Positions 6,135-6,874 of a stretch of DNA of 6,874 nucleotides are shown here, piece by piece. Origin of the DNA: Verrucomicrobiota bacterium. GTDB taxonomy: Bacteria; Chlamydiota; Chlamydiia; Chlamydiales; FEN-1388. The notes beneath the pieces are model-generated. The model was given only the letters and a program-made list of their open reading frames with translations, had not been told where the DNA came from and searched no databases. Numbering within the stretch: position 1 is the stretch's first letter; each line of letters starts with the position of its first letter. Position numbers and translations under genes: made by a program. The stretch is from positions 1 through 6,874 of the forward strand of contig JAFEGS010000050.1 in the NCBI GenBank assembly GCA_018239705.1, in the 5' to 3' direction.

Positions 6135-6874
6135 ATGAAAATTGCGTATTTAGGTACAGGCGCTTGGGGATTTTGCCTTGCGCGATTATTGGCAGCGAAA
6201 GGCTATACGGTATCGGCATGGTCCAATGTCCCATCGCAGATCGAAGAGCTTACGAAAGCGCGAGTCCACCCCTACCTTCCCGGACGCCCCATTAGTGATA
6301 CTGCAACCTTTACCACCGATCTTGCACTCGCATTGAAAGACGCTCATATTATCGTGGAATCGGTGACATCGGCAGGCATACGGCCGGTTTTTGAACAGGT
6401 CGGCGCAGTCGGCATCCCGACCACCACTCCTATTGTCATGACCTCCAAAGGTATCGAACAGAAATCGGGGCTCATTCTCTCTGAAGTGGTCACAAGCGTG
6501 CTTGGAGAGCCCTACCAGAATTCAATCGCCTCGCTCAGTGGCCCGAGCTTCGCTGAAGAGGTCAGTAATGGGCTTCCCACATCGGTCGTATGCGCCTCCT
6601 ATTCTGAAGAGATTGCTACACTCGCTGCAGATCTCTTTACCACGCCCTTTTTGAGAGTCTACCCAAATAGCGATATCAGAGGCGTCTCTTTCGGCGGTGC
6701 GCTCAAGAATATTATTGCCATCGCCTGCGGCATTTCCGACGGCCTTGAGCTCGGTACAGGAGCAAAGGCCACGCTCATGACGCGCGGACTTCATGAAATT
6801 GCCAAGCTCGCCCGTCTGCAGCGCTGCCGACCGGAGACACTCTATGGCCTCTCCGGCATGGGCGATCTCTTCCT
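6135..6874 (+). CDS. gpsA: Glycerol-3-phosphate dehydrogenase [NAD(P)+] GpsA, 3' end outside the window
   Basis: GpsA reduces dihydroxyacetone phosphate to sn-glycerol-3-phosphate, the backbone for phospholipid synthesis, in the cytoplasm. The 246 complete codons present cover about three quarters of a normal ~330-residue protein. The Rossmann nucleotide loop is GTGAWG (7-12). SKGIE (104-108), LSGPSFAEEV (134-143), GGALKNIIAIACG (187-199, catalytic Lys191), TRGLHEI (216-222) and LSGMGDLF (239-246) are all family signatures. The segment VTSAGIRPV (77-85) replaces the usual VPS-type sequence and resembles the chlamydial GpsA as I remember it. The gene follows the pyrophosphorylase after 148 bases, a conserved neighbourhood in Chlamydia, but the spacer has its own promoter candidate and inverted repeat, so expression may be partly independent. 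It has no stop in the window only because the window ends. Confidence 0.95.
   Translation, partial: MKIAYLGTGAWGFCLARLLAAKGYTVSAWSNVPSQIEELTKARVHPYLPGRPISDTATFTTDLALALKDAHIIVESVTSAGIRPVFEQVGAVGIPTTTPIVMTSKGIEQKSGLILSEVVTSVLGEPYQNSIASLSGPSFAEEVSNGLPTSVVCASYSEEIATLAADLFTTPFLRVYPNSDIRGVSFGGALKNIIAIACGISDGLELGTGAKATLMTRGLHEIAKLARLQRCRPETLYGLSGMGDLF

Noticed and set aside
5971..6234. Minus-strand open frame of 87 codons spanning the inverted repeat
   Set aside because: It overlaps the gpsA start and the repeat, its sequence has no recognisable domain, and the gpsA reading on the other strand is clear.

Overview
The window looks like chromosomal DNA from a member of the phylum Chlamydiota, most likely an environmental (non-Chlamydiaceae) lineage. 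Four things point there: a plastid/parasite-type nucleotide transporter (NTT family); a ruvC-ruvA pair without ruvB; a eukaryote-type UDP-sugar pyrophosphorylase directly upstream of gpsA, as I recall for the Chlamydia trachomatis pair CT715-CT714; and a GpsA carrying the VTSAG segment I associate with chlamydial GpsA. A heptosyltransferase argues against Chlamydiaceae, whose lipooligosaccharide has only Kdo in its core. The genus cannot be fixed from this sequence. Gene content reads as core and host-adapted chromosome; I see no phage, transposase, CRISPR, tRNA or rRNA gene.

Layout. (1) Positions 2-2179, plus strand: the 3' part of a long coiled-coil protein gene, then ruvC and ruvA, overlapping by 8 and 1 bases and so probably one transcript with translational coupling. 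(2) Positions 2133-3683, minus strand: a 516-residue nucleotide transporter convergent with ruvA, the two coding regions overlapping by 47 bases. (3) A 204-base divergent intergenic region, 3684-3887. (4) Positions 3888-5986, plus strand: a heptosyltransferase and a UDP-sugar pyrophosphorylase joined by an ATGA stop/start overlap. (5) A 148-base spacer, 5987-6134, with a good candidate promoter and a striking 69-base inverted repeat built of 7-base units on a 9-base period. (6) gpsA from 6135, cut off by the window end.

Functionally, RuvC and RuvA act on Holliday junctions; the transporter would move nucleotides between host and bacterium; the heptosyltransferase, UDP-sugar pyrophosphorylase and GpsA all feed the cell envelope (LPS core, UDP-amino sugar for lipid A or peptidoglycan, and sn-glycerol-3-phosphate for phospholipids). 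I found no convincing evidence of a wholly new system. The items most worth a second look are the periodic inverted repeat in the presumed gpsA leader, the possible leaderless start of the heptosyltransferase, the ruvA/transporter overlap, and the uncharacterised coiled-coil protein whose tail carries a clamp-binding-like peptide.
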